Assembly (NCBI RefSeq): GCF_037081675.1
Contig: NZ_JAZAQL010000003.1
Span: 248,001-312,000 of the forward strand
DNA length: 64,000 nt
Direction of reading: 5' to 3'
Source of the DNA: Halorubellus litoreus
GTDB lineage: Archaea; Halobacteriota; Halobacteria; Halobacteriales; Natrialbaceae
Both the position numbers and the translations under genes were made by a program. Positions 31,386 to 39,490 of this stretch are shown here, piece after piece. Every line of letters starts with the position of its first letter. The first letter of the stretch is position 1. The notes beneath the pieces are model-generated. The model had not been told where the DNA came from and did not search any database. It worked only from the letters and a program-made list of their open reading frames with translations.

Positions 31386-31808
31386 GTGGCCGACGCGTCG
31401 CGAGACGAGTGGACTGACGCGCGGTCGAGTGAGCGCCGCGACTACGAGGCTCGCGCGGTCGCGCTCCGCGAGCGCGCGACGACGGCGCGCGAGCAGTTCA
31501 GCGCGCCCACCGCGCCCCCGGACGAAGAGCGCGCGCTCGCGTTCGCTCGCGACGGCGTCGGCGAAGCCGCGGCGACGTACATCGAAGCTCGCACCGAGGA
31601 TTCGTGGGTGTACTTCGAGTCCGACGCCTGGGACGCGCTCGAAGTCGGACTGAACACGTATCTCGAACTGTTCGCGGCGTGCCACGGCGTCGACTGCAAC
31701 CCCGACGTCACCGCCCGAACGGCAGCGGAGACCCTGCTCGACACGCACGACGCGGTCGACACCGCGGCCGTCCTCACGGACGTCGACGTCACCTGGCGGG
31801 ACGACTGA
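31386..31808 (+). CDS. Small hypothetical protein at the end of the fix operon
   Basis: A 140-residue acidic, helical, soluble protein with a GTG start (GTGGCCGACGCG) 6 bases after fixC. It has no cysteine cluster or signal peptide; ARDGVGEAAATYIEARTEDS is the most regular part. Position and spacing indicate it belongs to the fix operon. The family is not known to me; it may assist assembly or bind a cofactor, but nothing visible shows this. Confidence 0.75.
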   Translation: MADASRDEWTDARSSERRDYEARAVALRERATTAREQFSAPTAPPDEERALAFARDGVGEAAATYIEARTEDSWVYFESDAWDALEVGLNTYLELFAACHGVDCNPDVTARTAAETLLDTHDAVDTAAVLTDVDVTWRDD

Positions 31809-31819
31809 GCCGAGGACGC

Positions 31820-33715
31820 TCAGAGGACGCCGGTGTCGTCGCAGTAGTCCTGTGCCTCTCGCACGGCCGCCTTCCCGCCGATGAACGTCAGGTGGTCGCC
31901 GCGTTCGACGACGTCCTCCGGCTCCGGGAGTCGGTTGTCGCCGCCGCGCGTGACCAACGCCAGGTGACAGTCGTTCGGGAGCGCCGCGCGGAGCTCCGCC
32001 ACCGACTGCCCGACCGCTCGGTCGCTCGTCACCTCGACCTCCTGGACGTCCCCCTCGCGGTCTTGTTCCGTCATCCAACGCGCGATACCGGGTCGCTCGA
32101 TGACGTTGTCCATCGACCACGCCACCGACATCCCGGTGGATATCACTTCGATGTCGAGGTTCTCGAACGCCTCGACGTTGTCCGGTTCGTTGACCCTCGC
32201 CACGACGGTGTCCACGCCGAAGGTGTTCTTCGCGAGCTGTCCGACGAGGAGGTTCACGTCGTCGTCGCCTGTCGCCGCCGCGATGACCTTCGCGCTGTCC
32301 GCCCCAGCGTGGTCGAGGACGTCCCTGTCGCTGCCGTCGCCGTCGTGCACGGAGAACCCGTCCTGGCGGAGGCTCTCGACGACGTCGCCGTCGGCCTCGA
32401 TGAGGAGGACCTCCTCGCCGCGGTCCTCGAGCCGCTCGCCGAGCGCGCGGCCGACTCGCCCGCCGCCGACGACGATAGCTCGCATTGGAATCACGTTCAG
32501 ACCCTGTGCGATGTGACGCGCCAGTCCCCCTTGAAACACGACGGTCACGAGGATGACCAGGAACACCGCGCCGACGAGCGTCGTCGCCGCCTGCGGGTTC
32601 GCCGGGCGTAGTTCGAGCGCGAACAGCGTCGCGACGCTCGCCGGGATGATACCTCGCGGGCCGATGGCGCTCATGTAGAGTCGTTCCGCGAACGCGAACC
32701 GGTCACCGACCGTGCATAGCATCACGAGCGCCGGGCGAACCACGGCGGTGATGGCGACGACGGCCACGATACCTCCGACGCCGAGCGCGAGGAGGTCGTC
32801 GAGCGTGAGGAGCGACGCCAGCGTGATGAACACGAACGTCAGGACGACGAGCGTGAGGTCGCCCTTGAACTGCTCTATCTGTTCCCGGTAGGGGAGCGAG
32901 ACGTTCCCGAGGAGGAAGCCCGCCGCGGCCACTGCGGCGATCCCGGACTCGGACCCGAGCTCGCCGGCGACACCCAGCTCCGCCGCGAGTATCTCCGCGA
33001 CTCCGTACGCGCCGAGCGCCGCGATGAGGACGATGAGGCGCGCGTTCTGCGGGGCGTTCTCGACGGAGAGACCGACGTCGTTGAGGAGGTACCAGACGAC
33101 GGCTGCGACGAGACACCCGACGGCGACCCCGAGCGCGAGTCGCGTCGCGAACATCCCGACGAGCGTGGGGAGGCCGCTCGAACCCAGGAGGAGGTACTCG
33201 AACGTCACGAGCGCGAGTATCGCCGCGGTCACGTCGTTGACGACGCCCTCGGTCTCGAGGGCGGACGCCACCCGATCCCGGACTGGGACGACGTCCATGA
33301 TCGGCGTGATGACCGTCGGCCCGGTCGCCACGAGGAGCGCCCCGACGAGCAATGCGAGCGCCCACGAAGTCCCCAGGGCGAACCGGACGACGACGGCTGT
33401 ACCGACCAGCGAGAGGAGGGCGCCGACGGTGACGAGCCGAAGCGTCTCGCGGGGTGCTTCCCGGAGCCGGTCGACGTGGAGGTGGAACGCGCCCTCGAAG
33501 ACGATGATGGCGACGCTCAGCCCGACGATTGCCGGGAGAGCGTCGCCGAACACGGCGGGGTCGACGAGGCCGAGGCCCTCGGGGCCGACGACGACGCCCG
33601 CGAGGATGAGGAAGAGGACGCTCGGTATTCGGAGTCGGTCCGCGAGGACCTGCGCGGCCACCCCGACGCCCATTATCGTGACGACGATACCGACGATCTC
33701 GGTCGCGGCACTCAT
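31820..33715 (-). CDS. CPA-family cation:proton antiporter with TrkA-N and TrkA-C domains
   Basis: A 631-residue protein. About residues 1-395 form 12-13 helices of the Na+(K+)/H+ antiporter fold, with ILAGVVVGPEGLGL, VATGPTVITPIMDVVPVR and AIGPRGIIPASVATLFALEL. Residues ~402-520 are a TrkA-N/RCK domain (AIVVGGGRVGRALGERLEDR, VLLIEADGD), which binds NAD(H) or similar, and ~540-620 a TrkA-C domain. It is a KefB/NhaP2-like regulated exporter. It is last in a five-gene operon whose first product also has a TrkA-C-like domain. The start overlaps a 39-residue upstream frame by ATGA. Confidence 0.9.
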   Translation of the reverse strand: MSAATEIVGIVVTIMGVGVAAQVLADRLRIPSVLFLILAGVVVGPEGLGLVDPAVFGDALPAIVGLSVAIIVFEGAFHLHVDRLREAPRETLRLVTVGALLSLVGTAVVVRFALGTSWALALLVGALLVATGPTVITPIMDVVPVRDRVASALETEGVVNDVTAAILALVTFEYLLLGSSGLPTLVGMFATRLALGVAVGCLVAAVVWYLLNDVGLSVENAPQNARLIVLIAALGAYGVAEILAAELGVAGELGSESGIAAVAAAGFLLGNVSLPYREQIEQFKGDLTLVVLTFVFITLASLLTLDDLLALGVGGIVAVVAITAVVRPALVMLCTVGDRFAFAERLYMSAIGPRGIIPASVATLFALELRPANPQAATTLVGAVFLVILVTVVFQGGLARHIAQGLNVIPMRAIVVGGGRVGRALGERLEDRGEEVLLIEADGDVVESLRQDGFSVHDGDGSDRDVLDHAGADSAKVIAAATGDDDVNLLVGQLAKNTFGVDTVVARVNEPDNVEAFENLDIEVISTGMSVAWSMDNVIERPGIARWMTEQDREGDVQEVEVTSDRAVGQSVAELRAALPNDCHLALVTRGGDNRLPEPEDVVERGDHLTFIGGKAAVREAQDYCDDTGVL

Positions 33716-33831
33716 CGCTGGAGTTCGATGCGGGGGTGCGGTCCGTCGTCGAACGTCGCGTCGACGCTCGTGGTCGACAGGACGAGGCGTTCGCGTCCGT
33801 CGACCGAAATTAGTCGGGCGTGCTCATGCAT
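33712..33831 (-). CDS. Probable 39-residue microprotein between Usp and antiporter genes
   Basis: The frame begins MHEHARLISVDGRERLVLST and ends RIELQR. Its start overlaps the end of the Usp gene (ATGCATGA) and its stop overlaps the antiporter start (ATGA), so it is coupled at both ends. Third positions are strongly GC-rich, as in neighbouring genes. The overlap pattern argues for translation. No domain is recognisable; it may be a coupling peptide or an antiporter-associated microprotein. Confidence 0.5.
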   Translation of the reverse strand: MHEHARLISVDGRERLVLSTTSVDATFDDGPHPRIELQR

Positions 33832-34249
33832 CGTCCGAAGCGTCTGGTCTGGCGAGTGATACGACGGGGTGGTCGGCTTCGGTGACGAGCCTGAGTGAGC
33901 GGTCGCCGGCGAGGAACTGGACGATGCGGTTCCCACCCCGGGGGAGGAAGGCGATGGCGGTGGCGTCCACGTCGTCCGCGACGTCGACGATCCGTTGGAC
34001 GACGTCACGGCCGTACGCGGTCCGCGTGCGAGCCGCGGGATGCACGCTCCGGAACGCGCTGAAGGCGTCCTCGGCGACGGATTCGGACTGCTCGACCGGC
34101 GTCTTGTCCGGGACGCCGGCGCCTTTCTCGACGACGTGCACGACGGTGACGTCGCCGATGTCGTACGGTTCGAGTGCTGTCGCGGTCTCGCGCGCGTCGT
34201 CCTCGTTGGCGACCGGGACGACGACGCGGCCGGTGAGTGATTCGGGCAT
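33824..34249 (-). CDS. Universal stress protein-like domain protein
   Basis: A 141-residue protein that starts MPESLTGRVVVPVANEDDAR and has the Usp alpha/beta layout (VTVVHVVEKG, then RIVDVADDVDATAIAFLPRG). The glycine-rich ATP loop is poorly kept (PRGGNRIVQFLAGD), so nucleotide binding may be weak or different. It begins 2 bases after the zinc-ribbon gene and ends overlapping the microprotein start. In this operon it may act as a regulator of the antiporter. Confidence 0.82.
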   Translation of the reverse strand: MPESLTGRVVVPVANEDDARETATALEPYDIGDVTVVHVVEKGAGVPDKTPVEQSESVAEDAFSAFRSVHPAARTRTAYGRDVVQRIVDVADDVDATAIAFLPRGGNRIVQFLAGDRSLRLVTEADHPVVSLARPDASDDA

Positions 34250-34251
34250 GG

Positions 34252-34401
34252 TCAGTGAATCTCGTAGTGACTGATATCTCGGGTTCCGCACACCGGGCAG
34301 CGTTCGACGGTCGGTTCGACGGTCGTTCCGCAGTTCCGACACTCGGAGACCACGACGACGTCGCGCGTGGCGCCGAGGAGTCGACGCAGGAGGTGTCGCA
34401 T
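34252..34401 (-). CDS. 49-residue zinc-ribbon protein
   Basis: A short gene: MRHLLRRLLGATRDVVVVSE, then CRNCGTTVEPTVERCPVCGT and DISHYEIH. Two CxxC pairs (CRNC and CPVC) 10 residues apart define a zinc ribbon after a basic, hydrophobic helix that may touch membrane or nucleic acid. The start is 7 bases after the Lrp gene stop and the stop is 2 bases before the Usp start, so it sits tightly in the operon. It is easy to miss because of its size. Confidence 0.75.
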   Translation of the reverse strand: MRHLLRRLLGATRDVVVVSECRNCGTTVEPTVERCPVCGTRDISHYEIH

Positions 34402-34408
34402 CTCGAAC

Positions 34409-35185
34409 TCACCCGTCCCCGGTCGTCGTTGGTCGTGCGCGAAACGCGTCGAGGTCCGGTTCGGGCGACGCGCTCCGGGAGAGGACCGTCACGATGTCGT
34501 CGGCGGACACGACCGTGTCGCCGTGGGGCGTGAGTTCCCTGTCGTCGCGCTCGATGCCGATGACGAGGGTGTCCTCGTCGATGACGTCGCGGTCCATCGC
34601 GGCCGCGAGCGAGAGGCCTGCGATGGGGGCATCGGCGTGGACGCCCACTTCGAGGACATCCGCCTCGCCGGTGAGACTGATGAAGTCGGTCGGTGCGTCC
34701 GCGCGCTCGGTGTCCGGCCCGAACGGTTCGTACGGCGAGTGGAACTCGTCCTGAACGAGGTCCTCGTCTTCTATCTCGATGCCGTACCCGGAGAGCGTCC
34801 GCGATATCCGTTGGAGGTCGGCGGTCGTTTCGCCGACCGCGAGGACGTGGAGGTTCCCCCGTCCCGTCATGAGCGCGCGGACGTTCACGACGCCCGCCAC
34901 CGACCGCGCTTTGCGTGCGAGCGCTTCCCGCTCGGGGATGGGGACGTTGCAGATGTAGAGGTTCGTGAGTTTGCCGCCGGCTCGCTCGAAGTCGACCTGC
35001 GCGTGGTAACCGCGGACGATGCCGCTCTCCTCGAGTTTCGCGATGCGATTTCGAACCGTCGCGCCCGAGACGCTCAGGGCGTCCGCGAGTGACGCGGCGG
35101 TCGTGTGCCGCGCGTCTCCCATGAGCGCGTGGAGGATGCGACGGTCGATGTCGTCGAGCCGGTGGTCGGCTGGTTTGTCTCTCAT
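34409..35185 (-). CDS. Lrp/AsnC-type regulator with C-terminal TrkA-C domain
   Basis: A 258-residue protein. Residues ~8-60 form the AsnC-type helix-turn-helix (IDRRILHALMGDARHTTAAS, ATVRNRIAKLEESGIVRGYH), followed by a ligand-binding region (~65-140). Residues ~170-240 (DFISLTGEADVLEVGVHADA, then DTVVSADDIVTVL) look like a TrkA-C domain, known to bind small ligands in K+ transport systems. It leads the operon that ends with the antiporter, so it probably senses a cation- or nucleotide-linked signal and controls the operon. A palindrome 31-50 bases ahead of its start may be its operator. Confidence 0.88.
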   Translation of the reverse strand: MRDKPADHRLDDIDRRILHALMGDARHTTAASLADALSVSGATVRNRIAKLEESGIVRGYHAQVDFERAGGKLTNLYICNVPIPEREALARKARSVAGVVNVRALMTGRGNLHVLAVGETTADLQRISRTLSGYGIEIEDEDLVQDEFHSPYEPFGPDTERADAPTDFISLTGEADVLEVGVHADAPIAGLSLAAAMDRDVIDEDTLVIGIERDDRELTPHGDTVVSADDIVTVLSRSASPEPDLDAFRARPTTTGDG

Positions 35186-35215
35186 CTGAAAACGCCTCGA
35201 TGGTTCGATTATACA

Positions 35216-35235
35216 AATATACCTCCTAGTATATT
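35216..35235. promoter_or_regulatory. Inverted repeat overlapping the Lrp-operon promoter
   Basis: AATATAC, six bases, then GTATATT form a perfect 7-bp inverted repeat in an AT-rich stretch, 31-50 bases ahead of the Lrp-like gene. It overlaps the likely TATA region, so binding there would block or guide transcription. Confidence 0.5.
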
Positions 35236-35423
35236 GGTTTATGGCTTTGAGAAACCGGGTGTTGATTCGAAATTCGCAATCGTATCCGGGAAGTGTCTGG
35301 TCTGGGCGGTGTTTGGTCCGGGCGTGGGGTCGGTCGCGGAACGCTCGAGGGGTCGCTGCCCGACCGGTCGCCGACGAGCGCGAGGGCGAGGTTACTTAGC
35401 GCGTCCGCTCGGATGAAGAACAA

Positions 35424-35861
35424 ATGGCTCCCTCGAACGTGCTCGTCCCGCTAGACGGGTCTCCGCTCTCGGACGCGGCGCTCGCACACGCTCTGGAGAC
35501 GTTCGACTGCGAGATCACCGTCCTGAACGTCGTCGTCCCCATCGACGCGCCGATGAGCGAGGGCGGCATCCTCGAGGACGTCACCGACAGCGACCGCGAG
35601 GTCGAGGCGCGCGAGCGAGCGGACCGTCTCGTCGAACGCGCTCGGGACACGGCCGCCGAAGCGGGCCGCGACGTCGACACCGTCGTCGAATCCGGCGACC
35701 CCGCCGAGACGATCGTCGAGTACGCCGAGGACCACGCGATCGACCACGTCGTGATGGGCGGCCACGGCGGGAACTCCGGGCTCGCGAGCCGACTCCTCGG
35801 CACGGTCGCGACCACCGTCGTCGCGGAAGCGCCGACGACCGTCACCGTCGTTCGCGACTGA
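35424..35861 (+). CDS. Universal stress protein family
   Basis: A 145-residue Usp domain: MAPSNVLVPLDGSPLSDAAL at the start, and VVMGGHGGNSGLASRLLGTV near the end, matching the ATP-binding glycine pattern (G-2x-G-9x-G). It is divergent from the Lrp-antiporter operon, sharing a 238-base gap, and is the fourth Usp-type protein in the window. It may be expressed under the same conditions. Confidence 0.9.
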   Translation: MAPSNVLVPLDGSPLSDAALAHALETFDCEITVLNVVVPIDAPMSEGGILEDVTDSDREVEARERADRLVERARDTAAEAGRDVDTVVESGDPAETIVEYAEDHAIDHVVMGGHGGNSGLASRLLGTVATTVVAEAPTTVTVVRD

Positions 35862-35957
35862 GGGCCGGCGATCACCGCGCGTACCGTCGCACTCGAACGT
35901 GGAACCGGCCGATCGCGCGGCCGATACCTCAAGCCCCTGGAACCCGATAGGTGGAGT

Positions 35958-36647
35958 ATGCCGATAGCAGTCCGGCCGCTCTCGCTCGCGCTCTCCGACG
36001 CCTGTCTGGCGCACTGGCCGGTGTCCACCGGGACGATCCGCAGTCGAATCCCGGACTGGACCGAACCCGATCGCTTCGACGACTCGGCGTGGGTCTCGGC
36101 GATCATGGTCTCTATCGACCGGTTCGACGCGTTCGGGTTCCCGGTGCGGCGAGACGTCGAGGCGGTCATCCTCCGGACGTACGTCATCACGCCGGCGGGA
36201 CAGCGAGCGATACACTTCCTCTCACTGGACGTGAACGACCGGCTCGTGGCGGACGCGATGCGGAACCTGTTCCGACTGCCAGCGCACCACGCGTCGGTCG
36301 GGCGTCGCGAGGAGGGCGACCGCACGGAGGTCCTCACGCGTCGTCGCGGCGACGACCGGGCGCGACTGGCGGTGACGTTCACGCCCGCGGGTGAACCGGG
36401 GCGGACGGCTCCGGACACGCTCTCGTCGTTCCTCGTGGAGCGGGAGCGGTACGTCGCGACCGGCCCGCTGGGCTCGCGGCTCGTCGGGTCCGTCGGGCAT
36501 CCACCGTGGCCGGTCCAGCCCGCGGACGCGACGGTCACCGAACGCTCGCTCCTCGACGCCGCCGGTATCGACCCCGCGGGCGAGCCGTCGCTCGTCCACT
36601 ACAGTCCGGGCGTCGAGATGGCGATCGGGACGCTGGAGCGCGCGTAG
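35958..36647 (+). CDS. DUF2071 (YqjF-like) protein
   Basis: A 229-residue soluble protein. WPVSTGTIRSRIPDW, then GFPVRRDVEAVILRTYV and GQRAIHFLSLDVNDRLVADA fit DUF2071, a family related in fold to acetoacetate decarboxylase. HYSPGVEMAIG near the end is typical. No activity is established for the family. The stop (TAG, 36645-36647) lies at the junction of a 26-bp tandem duplication. Confidence 0.82.
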   Translation: MPIAVRPLSLALSDACLAHWPVSTGTIRSRIPDWTEPDRFDDSAWVSAIMVSIDRFDAFGFPVRRDVEAVILRTYVITPAGQRAIHFLSLDVNDRLVADAMRNLFRLPAHHASVGRREEGDRTEVLTRRRGDDRARLAVTFTPAGEPGRTAPDTLSSFLVERERYVATGPLGSRLVGSVGHPPWPVQPADATVTERSLLDAAGIDPAGEPSLVHYSPGVEMAIGTLERA

Positions 36648-36672
36648 CAATCGGGACGCTGGAGCGCGCCTA
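36621..36672. repeat. 26-bp tandem duplication across a stop codon
   Basis: The 26-base unit GCGATCGGGA...GCGCGTA at 36621-36646 recurs at 36647-36672 with two changes. The TAG stop of the DUF2071 gene spans the junction, so a second, out-of-frame copy of the gene end follows the stop. Confidence 0.9.
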
Positions 36673-36706
36673 CCCGCCGGCACGTCTCGTCCGGGTGGGT
36701 TCGACG

Positions 36707-37918
36707 CTACCCGAGGACGGTGGCGAACGCGGTGTAGACGCCGAACCCGACCGCGACCGACGAGAACAGCGTGATGAGCCAGAACACGACGGTCGTGAGG
36801 AGCTTCCGGCGTGAGACGCCGGCGCTCCCGCCGGCGAGACCGCCGCCGATGACGCCGCTGATGATGATGTTGTTGAACGAGATGGGGATGCCGAGGACGA
36901 TCGCGGCCTGCGCGATGATGAAACCGGGGACGAGCGCGGCGATGGAGCGTCGGATGCCGAGCTGGGCGTACTCGCGGCTCGTCGCCTGGAGGAGTCGCGG
37001 CGCGCCCATCCACGCGCCGCCGAGGATGCCGGCGGAACCGAGCCCGAGGAGGACGATGCTCGGGAGGCCGAGTTCCACGCCGTAGAGGTTCTCCAGCGGC
37101 CCGGTGGCGAGCCCGACCTGGCTGCCGCCGCTGGAGAACGCGACGATGCTCCCGAGCACGAGGAGGAACGTCTTCACGCCCTTGTCGACCGACGCCTGCG
37201 TGCGGCGGCGGATGAACTGGAAGCTCGCGGCCGCGAACGCGAGCGTGAGGACGACGACGAGGACGTCGACGCCTTCGACGCTCGGTGTGTCGACGAAGCT
37301 CGCGCCGTATGCGGCGAGACTCCCCTGGGTCGCGTCCCCTGGCGCGGGGATGATGCTCAGCCGGACGTTCGCGACGATGCCGCCGACGACGGCCGCGAGG
37401 AGCGGGATGCCGACGGTGTCGGGGACGTCGTCGCGGCGGAGGAGCGTCGCGGTGAGGTACGCGAGCCCGCCGGAGACGGGCGGAACGAGCACCCAGAACG
37501 TCGCGATGCGCTGGTACGTCGAGATGGCTGGGTCGCCGCCGAGCCCGAGGCCGACGCCGACCATCGCGCCCGTGGTCGCGAACGCCGCGGGCACCGGGTA
37601 GCCGCTGTAGATACCGAACGCCATGAAGCCGGTGGCGGTGAGGAGGCCGGCGGTCGCGCCGAGGCTCGTGATTGCGACGCCGTCGACGAGGCCGCTGCCG
37701 ACGGTCTCGGAGATACTGCCACCCTGCGTGAGGGCGCCGAGGGCGGCGAGGATGCCGATGAGGAACGCGGCGCGCATCGTGGAGATGGCGTTCGCGCCGA
37801 TGGCGGGCGCGAACGGTGGCGAGTTCGAGTTCGCGCCGAGCGCCCACGCGGTGACGAGGCTCGTGACGGTGGCGAGCGCGACGAGCGCCCAGAAGACGGC
37901 GTCTACCACTGCCACCAC
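36707..37918 (-). CDS. PiT-family inorganic phosphate transporter
   Basis: A 403-residue transporter of 10-12 helices with the PiT signature near the N-terminus, ALGANSNSPPFAPAIGANAI, and its repeat-like counterpart FIIAQAAIVLGIPISFNNII in the second half. The usual GANDVAN is altered to GANSNSPP, which occurs in sulfate or phosphate permease homologues of haloarchaea. It most likely takes up phosphate with Na+ or H+. No PhoU gene adjoins it. Confidence 0.87.
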   Translation of the reverse strand: MVAVVDAVFWALVALATVTSLVTAWALGANSNSPPFAPAIGANAISTMRAAFLIGILAALGALTQGGSISETVGSGLVDGVAITSLGATAGLLTATGFMAFGIYSGYPVPAAFATTGAMVGVGLGLGGDPAISTYQRIATFWVLVPPVSGGLAYLTATLLRRDDVPDTVGIPLLAAVVGGIVANVRLSIIPAPGDATQGSLAAYGASFVDTPSVEGVDVLVVVLTLAFAAASFQFIRRRTQASVDKGVKTFLLVLGSIVAFSSGGSQVGLATGPLENLYGVELGLPSIVLLGLGSAGILGGAWMGAPRLLQATSREYAQLGIRRSIAALVPGFIIAQAAIVLGIPISFNNIIISGVIGGGLAGGSAGVSRRKLLTTVVFWLITLFSSVAVGFGVYTAFATVLG

Positions 37919-38018
37919 CGACGGGGTGGTGATACGGGGGCGGCGGGCATGGTTGCCGCGTCGCCCGCCCGCATCAAGTAGTTGTCGCCGGTTTCACGTC
38001 GTAGTATTCCGAACAACC

Positions 38019-38026
38019 ATTAAGTA
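38019..38026 (+). promoter_or_regulatory. TATA element for the GNAT gene
   Basis: ATTAAGTA centred about 27 bases ahead of the ATG at 38049. Confidence 0.55.
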
Positions 38027-38048
38027 CTGCGGGGTGGTACCAGATGGC

Positions 38049-38786
38049 ATGGAACTGACTGGCAAGCTCGAGTTCGACCACGCGGACCGCGAGGCGATCT
38101 ACGACTACGTGGAGTCACACGGCACCGTCCGCTACGAGAAGCTCCGGAAGTCCGTCGGGCTCGACGAGCGCGCGTTCGGGCACCACATCGCCATCCTGAA
38201 GCGAAACGGCGTCCTGGAGGAGGCGGACCGCGACCACCTCCGTATCGCGTACGAGTCCGGCGCCGAGGAGGAGTACGAGAGCGGCGAGGTGGCGTTCACC
38301 ATCCGGCAGGCGCGCGAGGAGGACCTCACGGGGCTCGTCGGCGCGATGCGTCGCACCGTCGAGGGCGGCGATTACGTCGAGGCGGAATCCGTCGCGCACA
38401 TCCTCGAGGAGGAAGGCGTCCTCCTCCGACGCAACGAACTGGAGACGCGGATGTTCTTCGTCGCGTGCGTCGACAACGAGGTCGTCGGCTGGGTGCACAT
38501 CGACCACCCGGAGGTCGAGAAACTCAGTCACACCGCCGAACTCACCGTCGGCGTCCTCGAGGAGTACCGCGAGCACGGCATCGGCTCGCACCTGCTGGAG
38601 CGAGGCGTCGAGTGGGCGGCGAGTCGCGGCTACGAACGCCTCTACAACTCGGTGCCGGCGACGAACGAGGGCGCGATCGAGTTCCTCGAAGGCCAGGGCT
38701 GGCAGACCGAAGCGGTCCGCGACGACCACTACAAGATCGACGACGCGTACGTCGACGAGGTCATGATGGCGAAGCACCTCGTCTGA
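38049..38786 (+). CDS. GNAT acetyltransferase with N-terminal winged-helix region
   Basis: A 245-residue protein. Residues ~10-65 (YDYVESHGTVRYEKLRKSVG, then HHIAILKRNGVLEE) look like a winged helix-turn-helix. Residues ~80-240 form a GNAT domain, with acetyl-CoA binding at LTVGVLEEYREHGIGSHLLE and the late YERLYNSVPATNEGAIEFLE. It should transfer an acetyl group to an amine or protein N-terminus, with possible DNA binding or self-regulation. A nearby promoter gives the start. The fusion of wHTH and GNAT is seen in archaea but the substrate is unknown. Confidence 0.88.
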   Translation: MELTGKLEFDHADREAIYDYVESHGTVRYEKLRKSVGLDERAFGHHIAILKRNGVLEEADRDHLRIAYESGAEEEYESGEVAFTIRQAREEDLTGLVGAMRRTVEGGDYVEAESVAHILEEEGVLLRRNELETRMFFVACVDNEVVGWVHIDHPEVEKLSHTAELTVGVLEEYREHGIGSHLLERGVEWAASRGYERLYNSVPATNEGAIEFLEGQGWQTEAVRDDHYKIDDAYVDEVMMAKHLV

Positions 38787-38867
38787 CGCGATCGGGCGAC
38801 CACGGTCGAACGACTTCTTTCGGAGGTTGCACGAGAGCGACCGCATCGGCTGGGCGGCCGCGACCGC

Positions 38868-39059
38868 TCAGGGAAGCTCGTCGCTCGCGTCGGGGAGGGC
38901 GTCCGCGACGACGCCGTCCTGGCGAGCGAGCACGCGAGCGTGCGGCGCGCAGACCAGACGGTTCTCGGCCCACGGGACGTGGAGTTCGAACGCCGCACCA
39001 CGCTCGCAGTCTTCCTCGCTACACGTAGGCACGAGCGTACCGAGGGCGTGCAGCGACAA
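38868..39059 (-). CDS. Small protein with possible zinc ligands
   Basis: A 63-residue protein beginning MSLHALGTLVPTCSEEDCER. C-x4-C near the N-terminus and CAPH further on (C-x2-H) could bind one zinc. The rest is acidic. The codon bias suits coding. It opens just outside the group of origin-type boxes at 39.1 kb. Function is unknown. Confidence 0.6.
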   Translation of the reverse strand: MSLHALGTLVPTCSEEDCERGAAFELHVPWAENRLVCAPHARVLARQDGVVADALPDASDELP

Positions 39060-39101
39060 GGAACCTTCCCCGTCCCACCCCCACTCCCACCCTCACTCCC
39101 A

Positions 39102-39342
39102 CCCCCACCCCGTCCGCTGTTCCACACGGTTCTTCACGCGCGCCACGGGGACGCCCGTTACGGGTTCGACCCCCACCCCGTCCGCTGTTCCACGCCAGTA
39201 GCCCGTCGACACCGCCCGGTCCGCGGTTCGACGCCGCCCAGCGAACGCACCACCCCGCCACGTCCGGAGAAAACCCACAGCAGAGGACGGGATACCCCGC
39301 GAATCGCGGCTCGGCCACACCACCGCGTCCGCAGTACTTCCC
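39102..39342 (-). repeat. Cluster of origin-type boxes away from orc1
   Basis: Minus-strand boxes at 39102-39126 and 39170-39194 are identical over 25 bases and contain GGAACAGCGGACGGGGTGGG. The box 39318-39342 holds CTGCGGACGCGGTGGTG, as at 11660-11680. Copies at 39211-39230 and 39250-39273 are weaker. All face the same way, unlike the inverted pairs at the predicted origin. Confidence 0.65.
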
Positions 39343-39370
39343 GCGACTGCGGACGCGCCTCGGCCACGTG

Positions 39371-39451
39371 GGCGGGAATGGGCGCCTCGGCCGCGTCGGC
39401 GGGAATGGGCGCCTCGGCCGCGTCGGCGGGAAGACGCGTACCGGTCGCGTC
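39371..39451. repeat. 27-bp tandem repeat, three copies
   Basis: The unit, starting GGCGGGAATGGGCGCCTCGG, is at 39371-39397, 39398-39424 and, diverged, 39425-39451. It lies 40 bases ahead of the nuclease gene's ATG. Confidence 0.85.
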
Positions 39452-39490
39452 GGCGGTACACTCATCTCGCGAGGGGACCACCATCCGTAC

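Larger units (their letters stand above)
39060..39490. other. 431-bp gap with four to five origin-type boxes and a 27-bp repeat
   Basis: No gene is supported. The first part has several boxes in one orientation (39102-39126, 39170-39194, 39211-39230, 39318-39342, and a weak one at 39250-39273). A 27-bp tandem repeat (39371-39451) comes next, then the secreted nuclease gene. Confidence 0.65.
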
